Positions 6,702 through 14,273 of a stretch of DNA of 15,197 nucleotides are shown here, one piece after another. The notes below the pieces were generated by a model. That model had not been told where the DNA came from and made no database searches. It was given only the letters and a program-made list of their open reading frames with translations. The DNA is taken from contig UQLQ01000034.1 in assembly GCA_900541905.1 (NCBI GenBank), forward strand, positions 1-15,197. The letters run 5' to 3'. The stretch is from an uncultured Oscillospiraceae bacterium (GTDB lineage: Bacteria > Bacillota > Clostridia > Oscillospirales > Acutalibacteraceae). The translations under genes were made by a program, and so were the position numbers. How positions within the stretch are numbered: the stretch's first letter is position 1; each line of letters starts with the position of its first letter.

Positions 6702-7631
6702 ATGTCATTTGCAGCAGATACCAAAAGTGAACTTTGCAAACAAGTTTGCCCGTATGACTGCTGTGCCAAAGCAGAATGTTACGGTATTTTATTGTTTGCA
6801 AAACAGTTTTCACTCAGAAGTATTGCTTTCAGTACCGAACACAGAGAAACTGCTTTGCGCTTGGCAAATTTGGTTACCGAACAGACACAGGCGGTTGTAG
6901 ATATCTCTGCAAAAATGACAAGACGAAATGGGCATCCTGTTACCAGCACTGTAACTGTGCCTGATGAAGACCAAAGATTGCGAATATTACAGTACTTTGG
7001 CCACACAGGAAATGAGGTTACGCTGAGAATCAATCATGATATGATAAAATGGGAATGTTGTTTGGCTGCATTTTTGCGCGGAGTTTTTTTATCTTGCGGT
7101 ACCATAACCAATCCTGAGAAAGAATATCATTTGGAATTTGTAGTGCCTTATATGAATTTAGCAAATGATTTGCATGATTTGCTTACCAATATACAAGAGC
7201 TGGAATTACAGCCGGCTGTTACCAATCGAAAAGGCAGTTTTGTAGTGTATATAAAAGGCAGTGAAGGAATTGAAAATTTGCTAACGTTTATGGGGGCAAC
7301 CAATGCGTCCATGAATTTTATGCAGGTGAAAATGTTCAAGGAAGTTCGTAACCAGGTGAACAGAAAAACCAACTTTGAAACAGCGAACATCGATAAAACC
7401 GTTTCTGCTTCTGCAAAACAAATTGCGGCAATTGAAACGATTATACACTCTGTTGGTTTACAACAGTTGCCTTTAGACTTACAGGAACTTGCCTCTTTGC
7501 GCTATGAAAATCCGGAAATGTCATTACGGGAGTTGGGCGAACAGCTCTCAGAGCCAATCAGCCGGTCTGGCATCAATCATCGATTAAAGCGGATTATGGC
7601 ATTTGCGGATTCCATTGGAAAAAAGAACTAA
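6702..7631 (+). CDS. whiA: WhiA-family DNA-binding regulator
   Basis: A 309-aa protein combining a degenerate LAGLIDADG homing-endonuclease fold, here without nuclease function, and a C-terminal helix-turn-helix. WhiA drives sporulation-septation genes in Streptomyces and affects division and chromosome segregation in Bacillus. Visible landmarks are CYGILLFAKQFS (26-37), the second LAGLIDADG-like helix AAFLRGVFLSCGTI (122-135), the family signature NRKTNFETANIDKT (220-233) and the HTH PLDLQELASLRYENPEMSLRELG (257-279) followed by SRSGINHRLKRI (287-298). AAGGAG (6687-6692) overlaps the rapZ stop and lies 9 nt before the ATG; the 13-nt gap implies translational linkage. The yvcK gene usual at this junction in many Bacillota is missing. 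Confidence 0.95.
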   Translation: MSFAADTKSELCKQVCPYDCCAKAECYGILLFAKQFSLRSIAFSTEHRETALRLANLVTEQTQAVVDISAKMTRRNGHPVTSTVTVPDEDQRLRILQYFGHTGNEVTLRINHDMIKWECCLAAFLRGVFLSCGTITNPEKEYHLEFVVPYMNLANDLHDLLTNIQELELQPAVTNRKGSFVVYIKGSEGIENLLTFMGATNASMNFMQVKMFKEVRNQVNRKTNFETANIDKTVSASAKQIAAIETIIHSVGLQQLPLDLQELASLRYENPEMSLRELGEQLSEPISRSGINHRLKRIMAFADSIGKKN

Positions 7632-7679
7632 AATCACATAGTTTTATAACATATTGCAGATGTTGGAAAGGAGGAAGCA

Positions 7680-10600
7680 ATGTCAGGTTTTGTACATTTG
7701 CATTTGCATACAGAATATAGTTTGTTGGATGGTGCTTGCCGTATCAATCCGTTGATGAAACATTTAAAAGAAATTGGACAAACGGCCGTTGCCATCACTG
7801 ACCATGGCGTCATGTATGGTGTTATCGATTTTTACCGTGCTGCAAAAAAGCATGGTATCAAGCCTATTATTGGCTGTGAAGTCTATGTTGCTCCACGTAC
7901 CCGTTTTGATAAAGTGCATGAATTGGACGGTGAACAGCATCATTTGGTACTGCTGTGTAAAGATAACAAAGGTTATGAAAATTTAACTGCACTGGTATCC
8001 CAGGCGTGGACAGAAGGCTTTTACAGCAAGCCTCGTGTCGATTTGGATTTACTGGCCAAGCACAGCGAAGGACTGATTGCTTCCTCTGCATGTCTTGCGG
8101 GAGCAATTCCAAGAGCTTGCCGACGAGGTGATTATGAAGAGGCAAAACGGCTTGCATTGATGCATAATCAAATCTTTGGACAAGGTAATTTTTATATTGA
8201 ACTGCAAGATCATGGAATTGAAGCCCAAAGAGAAATCAATCCCATGTTAATTCGTATTTCAGAGGAAACAGGCATTCCCTTGATTGCAACGAATGACAGC
8301 CATTATATCAAAAAAGAAGATAGCAAGATGCATCACATTTTAATGTGCATCCAAACAAACCATACCGTAGAAGATGACGACCGTATGGAATTTGCTTCCG
8401 ATGAATTTTATGTAAAAGCGGAAGAAGAGATGAGAGCTTTATTTCCGGAACATCCCGAAGCATTTGACAATACCGTAAAAATTGCGGAACGGTGCAACGT
8501 AGAATTTGAGTTTGGCAATACAAAGCTGCCAAATTATGATACGCCAAACGGTCAGGATAATGTGGAATACTTCAGAACCAAATGTTATGAAGGACTTTAC
8601 CGTCATTACGGAAACCAGCCTGATCAGGCCTTGATAGACAGACTGGAATTTGAGTTAAATACCATTATTAAAATGGGGTATGTCAATTACTATTTGATTG
8701 TATTTGACTTTATTGATTATGCAAAATCCGTCGATATTCCTGTAGGGCCGGGAAGAGGTTCCGGTGCAGGCAGTTTGGCTGCTTATTGTTTGGGCATTAC
8801 AGGAATTGACCCAATCCGTTACAATTTGCTGTTTGAACGTTTTTTAAATCCGGAACGTATCAGCATGCCGGACTTTGATATTGATTTCAGCGACGAACGC
8901 AGACAGGAAATGATAGATTATGTTGTACGCCGCTATGGTGAAGACCATGTAGCTCAGATTATTACATTTGGCACCATGGCTGCTCGTGGTTCTATTCGTG
9001 ATGTTGGCAGGGCAATGGCAATTCCGTATGCAAAAGTGGATTCTGTCGCAAAATTGGTTCCTATGGAATTAAATATTACCTTGGACCGCGCACTAAACAT
9101 TTCCCATGATTTAAAAAATTTATATGATTCTGACCCGCAGGTTAAAGAATTGATTGACATGGCGAAAAAATTAGAGGGCATGCCCAGAAATGCTTCCACA
9201 CATGCTGCGGGTGTTGTGATTACTGACCGACCCGTTTGCAAATACGTACCGCTTGCCAAAAATAACGATGCGGTTGTAACGCAGTTTACCATGACAACTT
9301 TGGAAGAATTGGGACTGCTGAAAATGGATTTTTTGGGGTTACGCAATTTGTCTATCATTCAGAATGCGGAATTACAAATCAGAAAACAAAAACCTGATTT
9401 TTCTATAGAAGATATTCCGATGGACGATAAAAAAACCTTTGCTATGATTGCCTCCGGCGCAACAGAAGGTGTGTTTCAGTTTGAATCGGCAGGTATGAAA
9501 AGTATGATTGTGCAATTAAAGCCCGTCAGTATTGAGGACTTAATTGCGGTTATCTCACTATATCGTCCCGGGCCTATGGATTCTATTCCAAAATATATAG
9601 AAAACAGACACAATCCATCTAAAGTACGATATAAACATCCGCTTTTGAAAGATATTTTGGATGTTACATATGGCTGTATTGTCTATCAAGAGCAAGTAAT
9701 GCAGATTTTTCGTACCTTGGCAGGTTATTCCCTTGGCAGAGCAGATATTGTACGCCGTGCCATGTCAAAGAAAAAAGCAGATGTCATGGAAAAAGAACGT
9801 AAAATCTTCATTTACGGTTTGCAAAATGAAGACGGTACCTGGGAAGTCGAAGGCTGCATCAATCGTGGCGTGGATGAGCAAACGGCTGTCTCTATTTTTC
9901 ATGAAATGGAAAGTTTTGCTTCCTATGCCTTTAATAAATCCCATGCTGCTGCATATGCAGTACTTTCTTACCAGACTGCTTGGTTAAAATGTCATTATCC
10001 AAAAGAGTATATGGCGGCTTTGCTTACCAGCGTATTGGACAATGCCAATAAAGTCGCTATTTACAATGCAGAATGTAACCGTTTGGGCATTCGCGTATTG
10101 CCGCCTCATGTCAACACCAGCGAAACGGGATTTACAGCCGTGGGAAATGATATTCGTTTTGGTTTGTTGGCAGTAAAAAATTTAGGGCGTGGATTTATCG
10201 ACCGTATGATAGAAGAACGCACCAGAGAAGGTAAGTTTTCCAGCTTTTATTCCTTCTGCAAACGCATGTACGGACAAGATTTAAACCGCCGTGCACTGGA
10301 AAGTCTGATTAAGTGTGGCGCCTTGGATGATTTAGGTTGTAATCGCAGGCAAATGCTGGCTTCCGTTGCTATTGTCTTGGATACATTGGAAGCGGATAAA
10401 AGGAAAAATGTAGAAGGACAAATCGGCTTTTTTGATGTGATTCAAACAGACGGTCCTTCGGTAGAAGAGTTTGTGCCTGAACCAATGCCAGATATCAGTC
10501 AGAGTGAAAAACTGATTATGGAAAAAGAAGTAACGGGAATGTATTTGTCAGGGCATCCAATGTCAGAATATTTACCTGTGTATGACAAAATAGGAGCGCG

Positions 10601-11174
10601 TAAAATAGGGGATATTTTGGAAGATATACGAGAGCAAACAGGTATGTATCATGATGGTGATACCGTGACTTTGCTTGGCGTATTTACTTCCGTCAAAACA
10701 AAAATCACCAAAAATAACAGCACCATGGCATTCGTTATGCTGGAGGACATTTATGGTTCTATGGAATTGTTACTGTTTCCAAAGGTGTTGGCACAATATT
10801 CACATCTGATTACAGAAGGAAATATCGTTCGCGTGGTTGGAAGATTGAGTACTTCGGAAGAACAGGATACAAAATTAATCTGTGAGGCTGTGTTTGAGGC
10901 TCCGGACAAAAACGGAGAAATGGCACAATCATCAAAAGAAAGAAAGAATCCTCCCGGTTTATATTTGAAGGTAAACAGCAAAGAGGATGCGGCGTATAAA
11001 AAAGCCATGCAATATATTGCCATATTTGATGGCACGATGCCGCTGCATATTTATTTTAAAGATGAGAAAAAGTTATTTCATGCTCCTGTTTCTCAGCGTG
11101 TTGATGTGAACCAACCATTGGTGAATGCGCTGGAAGATGTATTGGGCGAAGAAAATATTGCTGTAGTAAAGTGA
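7680..11174 (+). CDS. dnaE: DNA polymerase III alpha subunit, DnaE1 type
   Basis: A 1164-aa replicative polymerase of family C, full length and without an intein. It starts with a PHP domain: HLHLHTEYSLLDG (6-18), TDHGVMYG (40-47), GCEVYV (65-70) and NDSHY (205-209). The metal-binding motifs look complete, so residual phosphoesterase activity is possible. The palm carries GPGRGSGAGS (356-365), the two catalytic Asp in PDFDIDF (D400, D402) and the third in KMDFLGL (D550). A beta-clamp binding peptide, QIGFF, is at 914-918, and an OB-fold runs from about 992 to 1070. The layout PHP-palm-fingers-OB is DnaE, not PolC, which Bacillota usually encode separately. AAAGGAGG (7667-7674) lies 5 nt before the ATG. 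The 48-nt gap after whiA shows no convincing promoter. Confidence 0.97.
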   Translation: MSGFVHLHLHTEYSLLDGACRINPLMKHLKEIGQTAVAITDHGVMYGVIDFYRAAKKHGIKPIIGCEVYVAPRTRFDKVHELDGEQHHLVLLCKDNKGYENLTALVSQAWTEGFYSKPRVDLDLLAKHSEGLIASSACLAGAIPRACRRGDYEEAKRLALMHNQIFGQGNFYIELQDHGIEAQREINPMLIRISEETGIPLIATNDSHYIKKEDSKMHHILMCIQTNHTVEDDDRMEFASDEFYVKAEEEMRALFPEHPEAFDNTVKIAERCNVEFEFGNTKLPNYDTPNGQDNVEYFRTKCYEGLYRHYGNQPDQALIDRLEFELNTIIKMGYVNYYLIVFDFIDYAKSVDIPVGPGRGSGAGSLAAYCLGITGIDPIRYNLLFERFLNPERISMPDFDIDFSDERRQEMIDYVVRRYGEDHVAQIITFGTMAARGSIRDVGRAMAIPYAKVDSVAKLVPMELNITLDRALNISHDLKNLYDSDPQVKELIDMAKKLEGMPRNASTHAAGVVITDRPVCKYVPLAKNNDAVVTQFTMTTLEELGLLKMDFLGLRNLSIIQNAELQIRKQKPDFSIEDIPMDDKKTFAMIASGATEGVFQFESAGMKSMIVQLKPVSIEDLIAVISLYRPGPMDSIPKYIENRHNPSKVRYKHPLLKDILDVTYGCIVYQEQVMQIFRTLAGYSLGRADIVRRAMSKKKADVMEKERKIFIYGLQNEDGTWEVEGCINRGVDEQTAVSIFHEMESFASYAFNKSHAAAYAVLSYQTAWLKCHYPKEYMAALLTSVLDNANKVAIYNAECNRLGIRVLPPHVNTSETGFTAVGNDIRFGLLAVKNLGRGFIDRMIEERTREGKFSSFYSFCKRMYGQDLNRRALESLIKCGALDDLGCNRRQMLASVAIVLDTLEADKRKNVEGQIGFFDVIQTDGPSVEEFVPEPMPDISQSEKLIMEKEVTGMYLSGHPMSEYLPVYDKIGARKIGDILEDIREQTGMYHDGDTVTLLGVFTSVKTKITKNNSTMAFVMLEDIYGSMELLLFPKVLAQYSHLITEGNIVRVVGRLSTSEEQDTKLICEAVFEAPDKNGEMAQSSKERKNPPGLYLKVNSKEDAAYKKAMQYIAIFDGTMPLHIYFKDEKKLFHAPVSQRVDVNQPLVNALEDVLGEENIAVVK

Positions 11175-11186
11175 ACATTCTGTTCA
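11172..11186. promoter_or_regulatory. 15-bp palindrome at the dnaE-pfkA junction
   Basis: TGAACATTCTGTTCA has perfect 6-bp arms (TGAACA/TGTTCA) around TTC, and its first three bases are the dnaE stop codon. It lies 40 bp before the pfkA start. It resembles a dimeric-regulator operator; no strong promoter is recognisable beside it. The spacing differs from the usual Gram-positive LexA box. Confidence 0.35.
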
Positions 11187-11226
11187 TACGATATATCAAA
11201 CAGCAGACAGTAAAGGATGAATGATT

Positions 11227-12195
11227 ATGGAACAAAAAACCATTGCAGTACTGACCAGCGGGGGAGACGCCCCCGGCATGAATGCAGCGGTACGCGCCGT
11301 TGTGCGTACTGCGATTGCAAATGACTTGCGTGTGCTGGGAGTACGACGTGGATATGATGGTCTGATTCATGGTGACATGATTGCCATGAATTTGAGAAGT
11401 GTTTCGGATATTATTCAAAATGGGGGAACTGCTTTATTCACTGCAAGAAGTCCTGCTTTTATGACAGAAGAAGGACAAATGCAAGCGGTTCATACATGCA
11501 AAAAGTTTGGCATTAGCGGAGTGGTTGTCATTGGCGGAGATGGTTCTTTCAGAGGTGCCAAGGCCTTATGCGAAAAAGGAATCCCATGTATAGCGATTCC
11601 CGGAACCATAGACAATGATATTGCTTGTACAGATTACACCATTGGATTTGACACAGCTATGAATACAGCTGTTGAAATGGTGGATCGGTTACGTGATACA
11701 ACGGAGTCTCACAATCGCTGCAGCGTTGTAGAGGTCATGGGGAGAAGATGCGGCGATATTGCTTTGGAAACCGGAATTGCAGTAGGCGCTACCTGCATTT
11801 TGGTTCCTGAAATTGCATACGATTTTGAGCGTGATATTCTGAATAGAATGGAATTCACCAGTAAAACAGGAAAACATCATTTTATTGTGGTGGTTGCCGA
11901 AGGTGTAGGTCATGTATCTGACATTGCAAAACAAATAGAAGCACACACAGGCATTGAAACACGTCCCACAGTATTGGGACATGTGCAGCGAGGCGGTTCG
12001 CCCACCTTGCGAGACCGTGTGGTAGCAAGCCAGATGGGGTACCATGCAGTAAAATTACTGCATGAGGGAATGTCAGGCAGAGTGGTTGTAATGAAGGAAA
12101 ACAAAATCGCTGACTTAGATATGGCGCAAGCATTGGAAATGAAACGTCCGTTTGATGACGAATTGTATCGGATTGCAATGACAATTTCTATTTAA
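11227..12195 (+). CDS. pfkA: ATP-dependent 6-phosphofructokinase
   Basis: A 322-aa enzyme that converts fructose-6-phosphate and ATP to fructose-1,6-bisphosphate, the committed step of glycolysis. Landmarks are LTSGGDAPGMNAAVR (9-23), VIGGDGSF (101-108), IPGTIDND (124-131) with the catalytic Asp129, YTIGFDTAMNTA (137-148), EVMGRRCG and the PFK signature GHVQRGGSPTLRDR. Gly in GGDGS and Gly in PGTIDND, instead of Asp and Lys, mark the ATP-dependent rather than pyrophosphate-dependent type. Length matches bacterial ATP-PFKs (about 320 aa). I chose ATG 11227 because AAGGA (11213-11217) is 9 nt upstream; ATG 11221 is only 3 nt away. It is the last gene of the block, 52 nt after dnaE. No pyruvate kinase gene follows, although pyk is a frequent neighbour in Bacillota. 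Its product activates HprK in studied Bacilli. Confidence 0.96.
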   Translation: MEQKTIAVLTSGGDAPGMNAAVRAVVRTAIANDLRVLGVRRGYDGLIHGDMIAMNLRSVSDIIQNGGTALFTARSPAFMTEEGQMQAVHTCKKFGISGVVVIGGDGSFRGAKALCEKGIPCIAIPGTIDNDIACTDYTIGFDTAMNTAVEMVDRLRDTTESHNRCSVVEVMGRRCGDIALETGIAVGATCILVPEIAYDFERDILNRMEFTSKTGKHHFIVVVAEGVGHVSDIAKQIEAHTGIETRPTVLGHVQRGGSPTLRDRVVASQMGYHAVKLLHEGMSGRVVVMKENKIADLDMAQALEMKRPFDDELYRIAMTISI

Positions 12196-12253
12196 TTTAT
12201 AAAAACATAGAAGCAGTTGTTTACATTCATTTCTCTATCACAAATATCAGGAT

Positions 12254-12262
12254 TGGTATATT
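12254..12262 (+). promoter_or_regulatory. Possible extended -10 promoter for the antiporter gene
   Basis: TGGTATATT is an extended -10 (TGn plus TATATT, five of six matches). The -35 at 17 bp is poor (TCTATC). A transcript would start near 12269 and immediately enter the terminator hairpin at 12278-12316. Confidence 0.3.
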
Positions 12263-12277
12263 TGGAATAAATCAACC

Positions 12278-12316
12278 AAAACTCTTAGTACAGCAATGCT
12301 TTACTGGGAGTTTTTT
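12278..12316 (+). terminator. Terminator after pfkA, located in the antiporter leader
   Basis: AAAACTCTTAGTA (12278-12290) pairs with TACTGGGAGTTTT (12302-12314), a 13-bp stem with two G-U wobbles. The loop itself contains AGC/GCT pairing, and the tract TTTTTT ends at 12316. It is the only terminator after pfkA. It ends only 11 nt before the GGAGG of the next gene, leaving no room for a promoter between them, so it may also act as an attenuator. Confidence 0.85.
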
Positions 12317-12339
12317 ACTTTTAGAAAGGAGGTATGCAG

Positions 12340-13320
12340 TTGGCATATGTTTTATTAATCATAGGGTTTGTTTTTTTGGTAAAGGGAGCAGATTTCTTTG
12401 TAAGCGGAAGTTCTTCCATAGCTCGTTTTTTCAAAATTCCAAGTTTTATTATCGGACTGACAATTGTTGCATTTGGAACAAGTGCTCCTGAAGCAGCAGT
12501 CAGTATCACAGCAGCATTTAAAGGTCAAAATGATATTGCATTGGGTAACGTTGTCGGCTCAAATTTGTTTAATTTGCTTGCAGTAGTTGGTATTTGTGCT
12601 TTAATAAAACCAATCGGTGTGAAGACATCCATTTTAGCCAAAGAATTTCCTTTTTCCATTTTAGCTACCGTTGCGCTGTTATTAATGGGGCTGGATGTAT
12701 TTTTTGGCGGTGGAGATTCAAATCTACTGTCCCGTAATGAAGCGTGGGTATTAATTTTACTTTTTTGTATTTTTGTATTTATGCTGATTACTTCCGCATT
12801 ATCTGCTAGAAAATCCGGAGAGATTGTTGATTTGGCAGATGACGCGCAGTCTGAGGAAGCGCCCAAAAAGAAGCAGCCGCTTTGGAAAAGCATTCTGCTT
12901 GCGGTAGTTGGTCTGGCAGGTATTATTGGAGGAGGGCAGCTGGTTGTCAATTCTGCAAGGGAAATCGCGCTTTCCTTTGGAATCAGTGAAAGTTTAATTG
13001 GTTTAACCATCGTTGCAATCGGAACTTCTTTGCCGGAATTGGTTACCAGCATTGTGGCTGCCATAAAGGGAGAAAGCGATATTGCAATTGGTAATGTAGT
13101 AGGTTCTAATATTTTTAATATTTTATTTGTTTTGGCACTGTCTGCTGCAATTCATCCAATATCATTCGACCTCAATGCGTTAATCGATTTGGGAATTTTG
13201 ATTGCAGTCTCTTTGCTTACCTATGTATTTGCGATTGCTAAAAAAGGAGTGAATCGCATTGAAGGTGGTATTTTGGTCTCATTATATATAGGATATATGG
13301 TGTATATCATATTAAGATAG
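12340..13320 (+). CDS. CaCA-family cation/Ca2+ antiporter
   Basis: A 326-aa integral membrane protein of the Ca2+:cation antiporter superfamily, YrbG-like branch, expected to export Ca2+ in exchange for Na+ or H+. It has two homologous halves of about five membrane helices each. The alpha-repeats are GLTIVAFGTSAPEAAVSI (39-56) with GNVVGSNLFN (69-78), and GLTIVAIGTSLPELVTSI (221-238) with GNVVGSNIFN (251-260); the ion-binding acidic residues in SAPE and SLPE are present. A charged, probably cytoplasmic loop (about 156-180, rich in Asp/Glu then Lys) joins the halves. The ion cannot be decided from sequence. TTG 12340 is preferred: GGAGG (12328-12332) lies 7 nt upstream, whereas ATG 12334 is 1 nt from it. 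It is monocistronic, between two terminators. Confidence 0.9.
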   Translation: MAYVLLIIGFVFLVKGADFFVSGSSSIARFFKIPSFIIGLTIVAFGTSAPEAAVSITAAFKGQNDIALGNVVGSNLFNLLAVVGICALIKPIGVKTSILAKEFPFSILATVALLLMGLDVFFGGGDSNLLSRNEAWVLILLFCIFVFMLITSALSARKSGEIVDLADDAQSEEAPKKKQPLWKSILLAVVGLAGIIGGGQLVVNSAREIALSFGISESLIGLTIVAIGTSLPELVTSIVAAIKGESDIAIGNVVGSNIFNILFVLALSAAIHPISFDLNALIDLGILIAVSLLTYVFAIAKKGVNRIEGGILVSLYIGYMVYIILR

Positions 13321-13351
13321 AAAAGGTATCGGAATAACTCGATACCTTTTT
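13321..13351 (+). terminator. Terminator of the antiporter gene
   Basis: AAAAGGTATCG (13321-13331) pairs perfectly with CGATACCTTTT (13340-13350) around an 8-nt loop, with the T-run ending at 13351. It begins directly after the stop codon. Its flanking A- and T-runs make it potentially bidirectional. Confidence 0.9.
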
Positions 13352-13421
13352 ATTTTAAAAATACAATCGATAAGCATAAAATACCAAATTCATGTATATG
13401 GTGTGTTATGGGGGAATGTAT

Positions 13422-14159
13422 ATGAAATGTTTGGTGTTAACAAGACGTAAGATGCTTACCATGTGTGCCTGCTTTGTAGTGTGCTGTTTGGCAGTTGTAT
13501 TTTCCGTAAAAGGAATTCAGACAGTACAAACAGCCTATGTGCAAAAGGTACCGATTTATTCTGTTCCAACCCCTGATAAACAGGTGGCTTTGACCTTTGA
13601 TTGTGCATGGGATATTAACCATACAGCAGAATACATTGAAATACTGCAAAAGTATCAAGTGGAGGCCACCTTTTTTGTTACAGGTGTATGGGCAGAAAAA
13701 TATACAAATGCAGTAAAACAAATTTCAAAGGCAGGTTATGAAATCGGAAATCTAGGTAACACCTATGAAAGAATTCCGCAGTTGTCTCAAGCCGATATGA
13801 TGTCAAATCTAATGCAGTGTAATGAAACATTAAAAAAAATCACAGGGAAAACACCTGTATTATTCCGTCCACCTTATGGTGATTATAATGCTCTGTTACT
13901 GGATACTGCAAACACATTAGAAATGCAGGCAGTGCAATGGGATATTGACAGCTTTGACCAGCACAATACAACAGCACAGGAAATTGCTGATAAGATTATC
14001 AAAGAGGCAAAAAGCGGTTCCATTATTCTTCTGCATAATCGTTCAGATTTGACGTTGGAAGCACTGCCGTATATCATACAGACGCTGCAAAGTGAAGGCT
14101 ATGAAATTATCTCAGTCTCTCAGCTTATGAGAAATGCATCTGAGATGCAAAGTGAATAA
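13422..14159 (+). CDS. PdaB-like polysaccharide deacetylase family protein
   Basis: A 245-aa protein of the NodB/carbohydrate esterase 4 fold, closest in pattern to the sporulation group around B. subtilis PdaB. Residues ~11-30 form a Cys-rich membrane anchor or uncleaved signal, putting the domain outside the membrane. Motif 1 is TFDCAWD (58-64), with the general-base Asp60 kept but the second Asp replaced by Cys61. In motif 2 the His pair is replaced by Leu111 and Tyr115 (EIGNLGNTYE). Motif 3 RPPYG (149-153), motif 4 WDIDSFD (173-179) and motif 5 ILLH (202-205) remain. PdaB itself has similar replacements, so this is a subfamily trait; deacetylase activity is doubtful. ATG 13422 has GGGGGA (13410-13415) 6 nt upstream; an upstream ATG at 13392 has none. 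Role in spore formation is inferred from family and from the neighbouring spore gene. Confidence 0.82.
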   Translation: MKCLVLTRRKMLTMCACFVVCCLAVVFSVKGIQTVQTAYVQKVPIYSVPTPDKQVALTFDCAWDINHTAEYIEILQKYQVEATFFVTGVWAEKYTNAVKQISKAGYEIGNLGNTYERIPQLSQADMMSNLMQCNETLKKITGKTPVLFRPPYGDYNALLLDTANTLEMQAVQWDIDSFDQHNTTAQEIADKIIKEAKSGSIILLHNRSDLTLEALPYIIQTLQSEGYEIISVSQLMRNASEMQSE

Positions 14160-14162
14160 TTA

Positions 14163-14193
14163 AAAAATAGCACTGAGTAACAGTGCTATTTTT
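14163..14193 (+). terminator. Terminator of the PdaB-like gene
   Basis: AAAAATAGCACTG (14163-14175) pairs perfectly with CAGTGCTATTTTT (14181-14193) around the 5-nt loop AGTAA. It starts 4 nt after the stop codon. Confidence 0.9.
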
Positions 14194-14206
14194 ATTTGGT
14201 AAGAAA

Positions 14207-14239
14207 AGTTTGACACATATTTTCCTGAATTTGACAAAT
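14207..14239 (+). promoter_or_regulatory. Paired TTTGACA direct repeats upstream of the 179-aa gene
   Basis: AGTTTGACACAT (14207-14218) and AATTTGACAAAT (14228-14239) match at 10 of 12 bases and start exactly 21 bp apart, two helical turns. Both contain TTGACA, yet neither has a normal -10 at 16-18 bp. They may be paired binding sites for a regulator, or an unusual promoter for the gene starting at 14274. Confidence 0.35.
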
Positions 14240-14273
14240 AATAAAGTTTAGATTGAGAGGGGAGAATACGTGT

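Noticed and set aside
6702..7631. Active homing endonuclease (LAGLIDADG) in the gene after rapZ
   Set aside because: The HTH and the NFETANIDKT signature identify WhiA, whose LAGLIDADG fold is degenerate and not a mobile element.
7680..11174. Intein or frameshift within dnaE
   Set aside because: The frame is continuous at the normal length, and the catalytic motifs are uninterrupted.
11173..11185. LexA/DinR (SOS) box between dnaE and pfkA
   Set aside because: The GAAC and GTTC arms are 5 nt apart here, while the Gram-positive SOS box has a 4-nt spacer, and neither neighbour is a usual SOS gene in this arrangement.
12196..12333. yybP-ykoY (Mn2+) or other known riboswitch in the antiporter leader
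   Set aside because: I cannot find the conserved core bases of that class; only a terminator and a weak competing pairing are visible.
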